Made by a program: the position numbers and the translations under genes. From Cichorium intybus (Eukaryota; Streptophyta; Magnoliopsida; Asterales; Asteraceae), in assembly GCA_023525715.1 (NCBI GenBank), contig CM042016.1:64991382-65055381 (forward strand): a DNA stretch of 64,000 nucleotides. Reading direction: 5' to 3'. A model generated the notes under the pieces. That model was not told the DNA's origin, made no database searches, and saw only the letters and a list, made by a program, of their open reading frames with translations. Below are positions 44,052 through 55,043 of this stretch, piece by piece. Numbering within the stretch: position 1 is the first letter of the stretch; every line of letters begins with the position of its first letter.

Positions 44052-46136
44052 TGTAACGCCAAGACATGTTTTATTATATAATTATAATAAAAGGGCAAAA
44101 TGGTCATTTTTCCTTGGAAGGGTAAATTGGTCTTTTGGACAGAAAAGTATTTAGTTTGAAATAATATTTTGAGTTTTGGACTTAAAATGTTATAAAAACG
44201 GATTTTTGGTCGTTTTACCATAAAAGGATAATTTGGTCATTTGACCATGTGAACGACCAAATATGAAAAATATTGTTGTTTGTGGCAAATGTATAAAGAA
44301 TGAAAGTTTTATTGTAATAAAACTTGATTTTGTGGTCAAAGTTCAAGAAAATGAACTTTAGGACTAAAAATGTAAATTTTAGAGGTATAAATAGAGAGGT
44401 TGACTCTCTTAGTTGACTGGCCATTTGTGCAGCAACGGGGATGGGTTTTGAGAGCAAAAACCTGGAAATCTTGAAGGATTGAAGCATGGAATTGGAATCA
44501 TGGCTTGGAATTGGTGATTCCTTTGTTAATCAAGGTTAGTAAACTTGATTTTAACCAAGTTCTTGAAGTGTTCTTGATTTGGTTTTATAGAAACTGAAAT
44601 TTGTAAATTTCAGTTATGATTATGTGTTTAAATGGTTTAATACTTCCATTAAGTCATGCTAATAAGGACTTAACTCAAGAAAATGGAAGTAAATTGTTAT
44701 TTTGGATGAATTTGAAGTTTTGGGGTTGTTAGAACTAAGAACCCTAATTCTTCATTTTGATTGATTTAGTTGTTTTGAATGGTTGAAAACCTTGTTAAAG
44801 TATAAGGTTTTAGCCTAGAAACAAACCCCAAACGATTAAGGACTGGATTAAGGACTTAATGGGCTAAAACTACGTGCTATAGTGCACAAATCGCGGCTGG
44901 ACAGGAGACCTGCGCAGGCGCTAGGCGCGGTGTGCCCAAGCCCTGGCGGGGTGCGCCCAGGCGCAGTACGCCCTGTCCTAGGCGCGGTGCGCCTCTAGGC
45001 AAGGGCCAGGCAGGGGATCAAAAATGCTAACTTTCGTTTGGCTTGTCCGTTTTAGCTCAAACTTGAACCGTAGGCTCGTTATGGTCTGAAAAGTTTGGGA
45101 AAATTTTTATATTGAGTTTTCGACCCCTCGGGGGCACTGTAGATCGATTCGAATGCCTCGGTGAATAGTAAAATTCATAAAAAGTTAGTAAACGGAAAGT
45201 TTATTAACTAGGCATTGTTTATAACGATATTATATTGAACTCTATTGTATTAGAGTTAATTGGAATGGTTATTAACCTATAACCATTTTGATAATAAATG
45301 GAATTATAGGTACGGGACAAAATCCTACGGATTTCATTTCGAGGCAAGGAACAACAAACGCTAGTTGTAGCAAACCTTCAGGTGAGTAATCTAAGTATTA
45401 TCCGATGTAATATGTGTTATATGAGCAGCTGCAAATGGAAATGATTTTGGGGGACAAAAACGATAAATTACATGATTCGATATATGACAAGACCAGATAA
45501 GCCGTGAGTCTATTTTAGACAAGAACGGAGCTGTGAGTCAACAATAATGACACGACAATACCAGATAAGCCGTGAGTCTATTATAGACAAGAACGGAGCT
45601 GTGAGTCAGTCCATATTAATGGTACGACAAGACCAGATAAGCCGTGAGTCATTGCGATGGCAAGAACGGAGCTGTGAGTCGAACCTATATAGACAAGATC
45701 GGATAAGCCGTGAGTCATTTCGATGACAAGAACGGAGCCGTGAGTCTAGGCAACAGCGGGATAACCCGTGAGCCATACATGATTTTTAAATTGCATGATA
45801 TTGCTTATTTGATTTTGTATAGAGAATTTTATTCTTATACATGTTATACTTGATTTGATTACTCATTGGGCTTTATAGCTCACAGTTTTATTGACATGTC
45901 CCTGCAGGTGAGCGTGACCCTGCCAAGGGAAAAGACAAAGTCCGTGACTGAGGACTTAGCATTTGAATAACGACCCGGCTTGAAGAATGTATAATATGCT
46001 ATGTATTGTACTTCGTGATACTCTTGTACTCGTATTGTATTAACTAATACCCCTACTTATGTTTTATTTGTAAAATATTTGGTTTGAAAAATGAAAAATT
46101 TTTGGGGTGTTTTTGGTTAATAAGTCGGGTGTTACA
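44052..46136 (+). repeat. LTR 4 of array H (variant B in both halves)
   Basis: 2085 bp, nearly identical to LTR 3, including the private changes listed there. Confidence 0.95.
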
Positions 46137-46840
46137 AGTTGGTATCAGAGATCATATCAGTCTCCTCACGAGCTTCTTCCGCAATCTGCTGGAATACTCA
46201 AGGTACCACTGGTCCTTTTTAACCATTCATTTCTTCTTTCTTTCCTGGGTTCATCACCCGTTACTCCACATTTAGCATGTGAGTATTTCATAAGGAAGTG
46301 ATCTATAGTTCCACGCTGGAACCACTTCCGTCCCATACAACAAACACGAGCAATATGCTCTCATTTTCTGCAATTTCAGCATGTCAACGATAGAGTCTCA
46401 ACTCTAAAATGTTCTGAGTGCTTTTCCTGCACTTCTTATATTACATCATCTTTTCGTTTTGGTCTCTTCCCTTTAAGGCTAGACCTAAATCGTGTTAACT
46501 TCTTCTGAGAAGTCCACTATTATTTTCTGCTTTTCTTGTAGTCTCAACTACTTTTCTTTCACCTTGAATATCAGTCAAGGTGAGCACCCAATTCCTTTTT
46601 CTGACCACATCAGCTACTAATGCTCATCATGTGGATTTCTGCCAGATTGGCGAGAAGAGTTTATGATAAAGCTGATTTTGGGAGCCGTTCCTGCTATTTA
46701 GGCTCTATACCGATTTGCATCTGTAAAGATGGCAGAGTTGGAAAACAACTAGAAGAAATTTTTGTAGTAGGGTCTCTTATGACGTACCTCAACACCTTGT
46801 ATGATTTCGGGGACGAAATCTTTTGAAGGAGGGGAGAATT
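46137..46840 (+). other. Internal region 4 of array H
   Basis: 704 bp, variant B with a few private changes (GGAATACTC near 46191, AACACCTTG near 46791). Confidence 0.9.
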
Positions 46841-48926
46841 TGTAACGCCAAGACATGTTTTATTATATAATTATAATAAAAGGGCAAAATGGTCATTTTT
46901 CCTTGGAAGGGTAAATTGGTCTTTTGGACAGAAAAGTATTTAGTTTGAAATAATATTTTGAGTTTTGGACTTAAAATGTTATAAAAACGGATTTTTGGTC
47001 GTTTTACCATAAAAGGATAATTTGGTCATTTGACCATGTGAACGACCAAATATGAAAAATATTGTTGTTTGTGGCAAATGTATAAAGAATGAAAGTTTTA
47101 TTGTAATAAAACTTGATTTTGTGGTCAAAGTTCAAGAAAATGAACTTTAGGACTAAAAATGTAAATTTTAGAGGTATAAATAGAGAGGTTGACTCTCTTA
47201 GTTGACTGGCCATTTGTGCAGCAACGGGGATGGGTTTTGAGAGCAAAAACCTGGAAATCTTGAAGGATTGAAGCATGGAATTGGAATCATGGCTTGGAAT
47301 TGGTGATTCCTTTGTTAATCAAGGTTAGTAAACTTGATTTTAACCAAGTTCTTGAGGTGTTCTTGATTTGGTTTTATAGAAACTGAAATTTGTAAATTTC
47401 AGTTATGATTATGTGTTTAAATGGTTTAATACTTCCATTAAGTCATGCTAATAAGGACTTAACTCAAGAAAATGGAAGTAAATTGTTATTTTGGATGAAT
47501 TTGAAGTTTTGGGGTTGTTAGAACTAAGAACCCTAATTCTTCATTTTGATTGATTTAGTTGTTTTGAATGGTTGAAAACCTTGTTAAAGTATAAGGTTTT
47601 AGCCTAGAAACAAACCCCAAACGATGAAGGACTGGATTAAGGACTTAATGGGCTAAAACTACGTGCTACAGTGCACAAATCGCGGCTGGACAGGAGACCT
47701 GCGCAGGCGCTAGGCGCGGTGCGCCCAAGCCCTGGCGGGGTGCGCCCAGGCGCAGTGCGCCCTGTCCTAGGCGCGGTGCGCCTCTAGGTAGGGGCCAGGC
47801 AGGGGATCAAAAATGCTAACTTTCGTTTGGCTTGTCCGTTTTAGCTCAAACTTGAACCGTAGGCTCGTTATGGTCTGAAAAGTTTGGGAAAATTTTTATA
47901 TTGAGTTTTCGACCCCTCGGGGGCACTGTAGATCGATTCGAATGCCTCGGTGAATAGTAAAATTCATAAAAAGTTAGTAAACGGAAAGTTTATTAACTAG
48001 GCATTGTTTATAACGATATTATATTGAACTCTATTGTATTAGAGTTAATTGGAATGGTTATTAACCTATAATCATTTTGATAATAAATGGAATTATAGGT
48101 ACGGGACAAAATCCTACGGATTTCATTTCGAGGCAAGGAACAACAAATGCTAGTTGTAGCAAACCTTCAGGTGAGTAATCTCACTATTATCCGATGTAAT
48201 ATGTGTTATATGAGCAGCTGCAAATGGAAATGATTTTGGGGGACAAAAACGATAAATTACATGATTTGATATATGACAAGACCAGATAAGCCGTGAGTCT
48301 ATTTTAGACAAGAACGGAGCTGTGAGTCAACAATAATGACACGACAAGACCAGATAAGCCGTGAGTCTATTATAGACAAGAACGGAGCTGTGAGTCGGTC
48401 CATATTAATGGTACGACAAGACCAGATAAGCCGTGAGTCATTGCGATGGCAAGAACGGAGCTGTGAGTCGAACCTATATAGACAAGATCGGATAAGCCGT
48501 GAGTCATTTCGATGACAAGAACGGAGCCGTGAGTCTAGGCAACAGCGGGATAACCCGTGAGCCATACATGATTTTTAAATTGCATGATATTGCTTATTTG
48601 ATTTTGTATAGAGAATTTTATTCTTATACATGTTATACTTGATTTGATTACTCATTGGGCTTTATAGCTCACAGTTTTATTGACATGTCCCTGCAGGTGA
48701 GCGTGACCCTGCCAAGGGAAAAGACAAAGTCCGTGACTGAGGACTTAGCATTTGAAGTAACGACCCGGCTTGAAGAATGTATAATATTCTATATATTGTA
48801 CTTCGTGATACTCTTGTACTCGTATTGTATTAACTAATACCCCTACTTATGTTTTATTTGCAAAATATTTGGTTTGAAAAATGAAAAATTTTTGGGGTGT
48901 TTTTGGTTAATAAGTCGGGTGTTACA
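46841..48926 (+). repeat. LTR 5 of array H (recombinant: B left, A right)
   Basis: 2086 bp. First-half markers are variant B (TTTTTCC, GTGAACG, ACTACGTG, CCTAGGCG), second-half markers variant A (ATCTCAC, ACAAGACC, GAAGTAACG, TATTCT). The switch lies between about 47767 and 48181, the same LTR interval as in LTR 2. GTTAA follows at 48927. Confidence 0.95.
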
Positions 48927-48931
48927 GTTAA

Positions 48932-49207
48932 GACCTGTGAGGCCGTTGGGTTAGCCATTAGTTTGGGTGGTAGTACGTTAATTTTCTGCTTGGGCTGAAT
49001 CGATGCCTCAGGGTTGGCGTGTAGGCGTGATCATGTGTAGCGACCCTGTGTTAGAGGATTGAGTGAGAGTTGCTTCTTGTGATTGCTGCAGATGTTGAGA
49101 TAGTTGATTTTAGGAATGGAAGTTAGGAATCGGGGAAGGACTACGAGTTCAGCGGTAATAACGCGAAGGTTTGGCGGGAATAACGCGAAGGTTTGTGGAT
49201 GCGTCGT
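48932..49207 (+). other. Internal fragment of element G between two insertions
   Basis: 276 bases continuing the degenerate gypsy internal sequence. An 18-base direct repeat, AACGCGAAGGTTTGTGG-type, occurs at about 49158-49199. No gene. Confidence 0.5.
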
Positions 49208-50191
49208 TGACACACATAGAGGTCGTTATGTGGTCAAAAATAAGAAAATAAACCTCACACACACTAGTACAGTAGTAGTAAGGGTCGATCCACGAGAGTT
49301 TGGCGGTGAAGTTAGGACGATAGTTTACCAACTTTAGTGTCACGCTACAGCCAGAGGGACTAACTCTACTTTCCCAAAAACACACTAAAATCTCAAATCC
49401 AAAACAAGTCCAAAATCCAAATCAAACATAAACTAAACTACATCAAATCCAATTCTAAACTAAGATTACTTTCTGAAATCAGAAACAAAGCTTAGAATCC
49501 AGAAGCAAACACAAAAACCAATTGCATTCAACGAGCATTCAAACACAATAAATACTAAAAATTGCAATGAAACCATGAACCGAATGATTACTTCAATATA
49601 AACTCAAAACCAAGCATCCAATGTACTGAATTCCGAAAATAATAAACTTAACCTACTGCTACTGGTTGAAACAATCCAGAAACACTAAGCTAGAAGCTAA
49701 TTAAACTAAACTAATAATGAAATTAAAGTGGAAACATAAGAAATACCAAAAGATGTTGCTGAAATCCCGAAACCTGAGTCAAATAAGCCTTAAATCCACC
49801 TTAGGGGTCGCTCCTTACTTGCTGATTTCGACCTAATGACCTCTACTTATACTTGTGAAAATTAAGAATCTGCGGCACGCAAGGCTTAGAACCGCGTCAC
49901 GCGTGTTGCCTTATCCCCGTTTTATCGCAGTTTGAATTTCTCTTCACCGCCTCATCTTTGATGTGGCGCGACGCGCATGTATCCTTTCCCGCGGCGCGCG
50001 TATGAATTCGACTGATTTTGCATTATCCTCAAAACTTCTTCCATTTTTCCGCATTTGGTCCCTATTTTTAACATATTCTTGCACACAAGCACTAAAACAA
50101 AAAGGTGAGAAATACCAGTATACTGTATATAAATTCACCAGGAATAGGACCTAACAACGACTAAAATACTTGATATTACTGTGCGTTGTCA
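49208..50191 (-). repeat. 3' LTR of element I
   Basis: 984 bp. It is homologous to the solo LTR at 60176-61129 (shared TGACAACGC start, GGGACCAAA, CGATAAAACGGGGATAA, and the TGGATCGACCCT and CTTATTTTTGACC stretches). GC-rich palindromes at 49872-50000 fall in U3. Confidence 0.88.
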
Positions 50192-50212
50192 AACACCCCA
50201 CACTTGTGCCTT
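50192..50212 (-). other. Polypurine tract, element I
   Basis: Reverse strand reads ACAAGTGTGGGGTGTT immediately before the LTR start, the typical Athila/Tat-type tract. Confidence 0.8.
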
Positions 50213-51480
50213 GCTTGTCCCCAAGCGAGAGAGTTTTTAACAGATTTTAACTAAGACTCAAACAATTTTCGAGCGTGTTCAATTTCAAAGCTTATTGTCT
50301 CCAGAGTTAGATTGAAATATTTTTTGTAAACATAACCAGAATATCTTTTGGAATTCACGACTTTCTAGAGAACCCTTGATTACAAATTTTCTGTCCACAA
50401 AAGATTGTACATACTTATTCAGATTCTAAAGGCCGTTAAAACTATCCATTACTTTCAATGTTGTCCGTTTAACGAGCCTTCGGAAATGCCATCCCAGACC
50501 AGACGATCTTAGGTGGTAAGGTGCATAAGTACCTCTTCGAGGCCACCCATTTTAGACCTACCGGCTCGAACAACAAAGGCCACTGATTGACAGTCCCTTC
50601 CTAAATTCAAATCTTAAAATATCTCAATCTTCTAACTCCTAAAACTCAACTTATTTGACTAAACAAATAGCATGATAACAACTAAATAGTCTCCCTTGAA
50701 AAATACCAATGCTAAAACATTCACAAACTATTCGTTTCAAAATTACAATCTATTAAAAATTTCGAAAAGTTGCTAAAATCTTTTGAAATTACTCATTTCC
50801 CGCAAAAATTTCAAAAATTACTCTTTCGATCGTCCACACCCCACACTTAAAACCGTACAACGTCCTCGTTGTACATAAAAATATTTCAAAACAAGGGAGA
50901 AAGAGTTACCCCTTAGGCGGTAGAATTGTTTGATGGAACTCGATTGTCACAGGATACAAACACACGAACTTCTCACGATTCAGATTTTCAGGAGTTGTGG
51001 CGCAACAGTAAACACGCCGATGAAATGACAAGTGGTGGGGGCACAATGAACCCACACTTGCTGGAAACAACTCCTCAGTCGATTCCCATTTGGTATTCAC
51101 ATGCAACACTCACAAACACATTAAAAATGCAAAAAGAAACAAACATATAAAATAATACAATAAAAATGTGTTACAGACTGCCGCAGCGTGTGATTGTGAT
51201 GCGCGCGTCGCGGTAATTACGATATGTTCAAGTTACGTCATGTTGGAAATGACCGCGACGCGTACCACAGTAGTGCCGCGGCACGGTAATTTCAGAATTC
51301 TAGGTCAATTTCAAACACTCATAAAAGTTTTGCCAAAACACATTTACCTAAATTTATTGCACTTTATTACTGTCCTAAGGCTTATTTACCATCGCAAACA
51401 ATTAAATCCTAATTTTACCAACAAAATATCCTAAAATTAACCTAAAACCTAAAAATGCAAAAAGTGAACAAAAATAATTA
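50213..51480 (-). other. 3' untranslated region of element I
   Basis: About 1.27 kb of AT-rich sequence without a supportable ORF between envelope-like ORF and LTR. It includes a cluster of CGCG-type palindromes at 51183-51292 (for example GTGCCGCGGCAC) resembling those in the LTR. The lone forward ORFs here look fortuitous. Confidence 0.5.
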
Positions 51481-51499
51481 CAAAAGACCCCCTTTTTAG

Positions 51500-52535
51500 T
51501 TGTGGGCTGTATCATCGTCTTCTTCCTCCTCCGGGTCCTCTTCTTCTTCCATGGGTTCTTCTTCTTCTTCTTCCTCAATCAATGGACGTCGAGGCCATGG
51601 TACGATGCACTTAGAATCGTCAAAGAACTTGACAATACACTCCGAAAGCCACATAAGCTAAGTATGTGTGTTTTGTGTGCGTCGATCAATGTCCCGCGCG
51701 GTAGCTGATAAGCCATTGTGTTCCATCTGTTGGCTATGCAAGGTTCGATGGATTGACTTCACTTCATCCGCCAAAAACCGCGAGTCCATGGTCGCGGGAG
51801 TGATGCATTGTGGTAAGCTAACCGTTGCCCGTGGTCTCTTTCGTGATGTCGATGGCGCGCTGCGTAGAGCCGGGAATGACGATCGAAGGACAGACGTGGC
51901 ACTGTCATCTACATAAATAATATCCCGCGAAGTCGTAGTCGGCAGACTGAATATAACGGGAGGAATAACATCCAATCCACAGATGGTGTGTGGTGTCAAT
52001 AGTCCGTAAGAACGCGCTAATCGCGTAACAAAGTGTCCGCCGCCTATCGCAACAAACTTTAGAGGCGCGTCTGTGATTTTCTTGAAGTAGTCGGCTATGA
52101 AATACGGGATGTTGCACGTATGTAGTTTTCTCATCAGGGCCCACATGAGATGAAGCTCACGGGGCAGGACCCGGTCCGCATCGGCGCGCAGCCAAAGCAT
52201 CGTAGATATCAACCGGTTAAGCATCCGGTGCAAAGGTAGATACATCTGACTCTCCAAGATTGTATTCTCGTGGTATTGGGTGGATGAAATAGTGGCCCAG
52301 AAGTCGGCATACGACAATGTGCCCTCCGGGGCGTAATTGGCTCGTCTGTGGAACAGCTTGAACCTGTCTCCTTCAGATTCTTCTTGCGTATAAAGCCCGA
52401 GACGATACCCAAATTCCTGAAGACTACAGTTTCAATTCTCGTTTCCTAACCGAAAGGAATTGAAGAAACACCTCTCGGTATCGCCATCCTCCATTCCCAG
52501 TAACTTGTGATCAAAGTCAAAACTCGAGAGGAATC
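51500..52535 (-). pseudogene. Envelope-like ORF, C-terminal part (element I)
   Basis: Reverse-strand coding from the inversion breakpoint leftwards. The first part (52535-52320, with FDFDHKLLGMEDG and LQEFGYRLGLYTQEE) has one stop near 52430. From 52317 to 51658 follow 219 open codons with LHRMLNRLISTMLWLRADAD and CNIPYFIADYFKKITD. It resembles the protein of unknown function found in plant Athila/Tat elements (often listed as putative plant transposon protein). A low-complexity Glu-rich stretch follows near 51520-51570. The front of the protein is at 54634-55043 on the opposite strand. Confidence 0.65.
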
Positions 52536-52542
52536 CGCCAAA

Positions 52543-52633
52543 CTCCCATGGATCGACCCTTACTACCGATGTACTAGTGTGTATGAGGTTTATTTTCTTA
52601 TTTTTGACCGCATAACAACCTCTGCACGTGTCA
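52543..52633 (+). repeat. U5 end of the 5' LTR of element I (inverted)
   Basis: TGGATCGACCCTTACTACC through TATTTTCTTATTTTTGACC to CACGTGTCA matches the last ~90 bases of the 3' LTR and of the solo LTR at 60176-61129. The middle ~700 bases of the LTR are missing. Confidence 0.8.
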
Positions 52634-52638
52634 AATTT

Positions 52639-52655
52639 TGGCGTCATTGCCGGGA
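52639..52655 (+). other. Primer-binding site, element I
   Basis: TGGCGTCATTGCCGGGA, close to the TGGCGCCGTTGCCGGGG complement of plant Asp tRNA used by Athila elements (mismatches at a few positions). It lies five bases after the U5 end. Confidence 0.75.
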
Positions 52656-52749
52656 GTTGTGCGCTTAGGATAGACGATCAGCAAGTTTGTTTCTGTTTTT
52701 TGATGTTCAATTTTAGTATTTTGATTTTTGGTATGTGTACGTCCTCATA

Positions 52750-53994
52750 ATGGGCGATTACATATACCCGGATCAATACGAGTATTGTGAAAATCCGGCC
52801 GACAACTATTACGAGGATGATTGCAACAATGGATCATTCGATGACAATAGATGACGGACCGAGGAGCCAATTCAATCTGAAAATTACACGATGATGGTTT
52901 GCATCTTGGAAATGATGGCCGAAACCGTCCAAACACAGAAGGATATCGCCAATTCCGTTTCGAGATTGCAAAATTCAGTATATCAGTTGGAAAAAAATAT
53001 GGGATGTCAGCCATACTCGCCAGAAACCGAGGTAAGTAATTTTAATACCAATAATACGGTGTGTGAACCTACATCATCTGAGCATGTGATGGAAGGGCAT
53101 ACACCTTGGGAAATTGAAGAGACCACTGAGATGGTCGAAATTGTTGAGGAAGATGTTGTAGGTGACAATACTACCCCTGACTCAACAACTTTTGATGTTT
53201 TTGAGAATATTAATAATGTTGATCTGGTGATGAGTGAATCTATACCATCGCCAGACAATTTGGTCGAAGAGGAAGTTAAGGAGGAGGCTGTAAGTGACAG
53301 TACAGACCCAAGCCCAACAATTCCCGAACTTGTTGAAATTGTCGATGCTTTTGAGGGAGGGGGCGTAGATGACACTATTACCCCCGACCCAACAGCTTTT
53401 GAAAATTTTGAGAGTAAAAATCTGGTGATGAGTGACTTTGTACCATCACCAGATAAAACCGGTCGCTCACTCTTGGTACCGATCCACCTGTTGGACGATG
53501 ACCAAGAAGATGATGACAATGATGTGATCTTTGAAAACAATAAACATGATTTCTGTGGTACTCATGATCCATTCATGAATGGAAAATTAGATGTGATTAA
53601 TACCATCGATGAGGACATATGGAAGCATCCCGATATGTTGCCTTCCGATCCCATTCGATTGGAAAATCTTTATTGGTACTGCAAGCCAAAATTGCAAACT
53701 GCAGATGGCACACGAGTCGCTAGCAAAATGAGATTTGCAAAACAATCACTGGGAGCGGCACTGGACGTGCTCCATGTTAAGTCGGTGATGTTGAAGAGAC
53801 ACCAAAGGAAGGACCGAGCTTGGAGATTTAAAGCAACTTCCAAACATTCGCGCGAAATAATCATAAAACGGCAACCGGGCAGCAGCAGAGGAACCGGCAA
53901 ACCATTTGACCCACGGAAATTGGAGTATGGAATTAACGAAGGGACGATAGTGACCGGAAATCAGCGGAATCAAATGGCGTACGACCCACCGTAG
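52750..53994 (+). CDS. Acidic ORF of element I, unknown function (one in-frame TGA)
   Basis: ATG at 52750 opens 414 codons with a single TGA at 52852-52854 (codon 35). From the ATG at 52891 the frame is open for 367 codons. The N-terminal part is Tyr/Asp/Asn rich, then a helical stretch (MMAETVQTQKDIANSVSRLQ). A long Glu/Asp/Ser/Pro-rich acidic middle follows. The C-terminal 110 residues are basic (RHQRKDRAWRFKATSKHSRE). No gag zinc knuckle, protease or polymerase motif is visible. It occupies the position of gag, straight after the primer site, so it may be a gag replacement. The sequence after the stop (GACGTTAAACTTAGCGCTTG, then GGGAGGCAAC) matches my memory of a conserved post-ORF block in Athila/Tat elements. 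Confidence 0.6.
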
Positions 53995-54633
53995 CCGCAG
54001 AAAGATGTCCGGCTGAAGACGTTAAACTTAGCGCTTGTCGGGAGGCAACTCGATCATGTGTAAATTTTGTATTTTAGTTTTTTAATCAATCACGGTAAGA
54101 AAAGAACAAGTGTGGGGTCATTTTGGGAACTTTATAAACACGCGATGCGGGGTTCTGGAATCCGTGCCGCGTGTAAATATGTTTTCGCGATTGTTGATAA
54201 GCTCGAATCAGGTACTCGCGATGCGGGGATCATTGATCCGTGCCACGGCCTTATCTGATTTCGAATTTGAGATAAACACCAAAACAAAGTTTGAAACAAA
54301 ACCCAAAACCTCCATACTTGTATAAATTCGAAATTGCAAAACCTTTTCAGTTTCTTACTGTAATTCAACCCCCTGCAATTCGTGATCACTTCTTCATCAT
54401 TCTCCTAATCAACAGATCAAGTAAGTACCCTGAATTTTTCTCTTTTTCTTCAAGTTCTTGGAAAGTCATGAAATCAACTGTAATTCAGAATGTAGTGATT
54501 CTAAGAACAAATTGATGACGCCAAATAGTTTAGGACACTGAATGCGATATTACCCAGTAGTTAGAATTGATAAATTGGTTTGTTTTAGGGTTAATTAGTC
54601 GATTCTGGTTTAAGTTTCATACGTCGTGACGCG
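53995..54633 (+). promoter_or_regulatory. Candidate internal promoter region upstream of the envelope-like ORF
   Basis: Contains a second polypurine-tract-like ACAAGTGTGGGGT at 54107-54119, a TTTATAAAC box at 54131, GC palindrome pairs at 54139-54174 and 54214-54245 and possible donor GTAAGTACC at 54421. This mirrors the order polypurine tract, palindromes, TATA seen at LTRs. A promoter role is inference only. Confidence 0.35.
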
Positions 54634-55043
54634 GTGGTTCACACAGTGCGCCGCGGGGTATTAACATTCATATGGCGCGACGTGGCTACTTATTACCGCG
54701 TCGCGGATGACGCTAAACAGTACATGATTTCGGATTTTTTGGTGAAATTTGCAGAAACGATGTCTTCTTCTGGCAGTTCTGAGTCCATTGACTGGAATTC
54801 TTTGGCCACAAGAGTTTCCAGTGTCGATAGATACAAATTCCAGAATCGCAAAGTCGTGTTTCCACACAAACGGATCTTACCCGCGCAGACGGGTCAATTA
54901 GGAGTTGACCCGGGATTCTGGCATCTTGGAACATTTGGAAAACTGGCTGGTTCAGGGAGGCTATGAGGCAAATGAACTTATATATACGTGCCAGGAAATT
55001 GAGGCGGTTTTTCAGATGGATGAACCAGTGTACCGATTTGGCG
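54634..55043 (+). pseudogene. Envelope-like ORF, N-terminal part (element I, inverted)
   Basis: Forward ORF 54634-54966 with MISDFLVKFAETMSSSGSSE and a TRVSSVDRYKFQNRKVVF stretch. One frame change near 54915 leads into NWLVQGGYEANELIYTCQEI and ends at MDEPVYRFGV at the inversion breakpoint. The missing continuation is at 52535 on the reverse strand. Confidence 0.6.

Larger units (their letters stand above)
35710..48926 (+). mobile_element. Array H: five LTRs alternating with four 704-bp internal regions
   Basis: TGTAACGCCAAGACATG starts occur at 35710, 38500, 41263, 44052 and 46841, and GGGTGTTACA ends at 37795, 40558, 43347, 46136 and 48926. Between an LTR end and the next start lie exactly 704 bases each time, with a primer site at the left and a polypurine tract at the right. 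The entire 13217-bp array is flanked by one GTTAA duplication (35705-35709 and 48927-48931), so it grew from a single insertion. The internal region has no gag or pol beyond a pol C-terminal scrap, so the element is non-autonomous. Confidence 0.95.
52536..55043 (+). other. Inverted block of element I
   Basis: Contents run in forward orientation inside an otherwise reverse element. The left edge has CGCCAAA (52536-52542) and the right edge TTTGGCG (55037-55043), exact inverted copies. Flipping the block would make LTR, primer site, ORF and the two halves of the envelope-like ORF collinear. Confidence 0.75.

Noticed and set aside
37524..48837. Repeated 60-107-codon ORFs on both strands across 35-49 kb, resembling a tandem gene family
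   Set aside because: They recur because the LTR/internal unit recurs; none has coding character apart from the pol C-terminal scrap.
35710..48926. Satellite DNA interpretation of the 2.79-kb repeat
   Set aside because: Each unit has LTR termini, primer site and polypurine tract, and the whole array is bounded by one 5-bp target duplication.
51658..52317. Independent host gene on the reverse strand
   Set aside because: Continues in frame upstream with envelope-like sequence up to the inversion breakpoint and is followed by the polypurine tract and LTR of element I.
53007..53540. 177-codon Ser/Thr-rich reverse-strand ORF
   Set aside because: Antisense shadow of the acidic ORF of element I.
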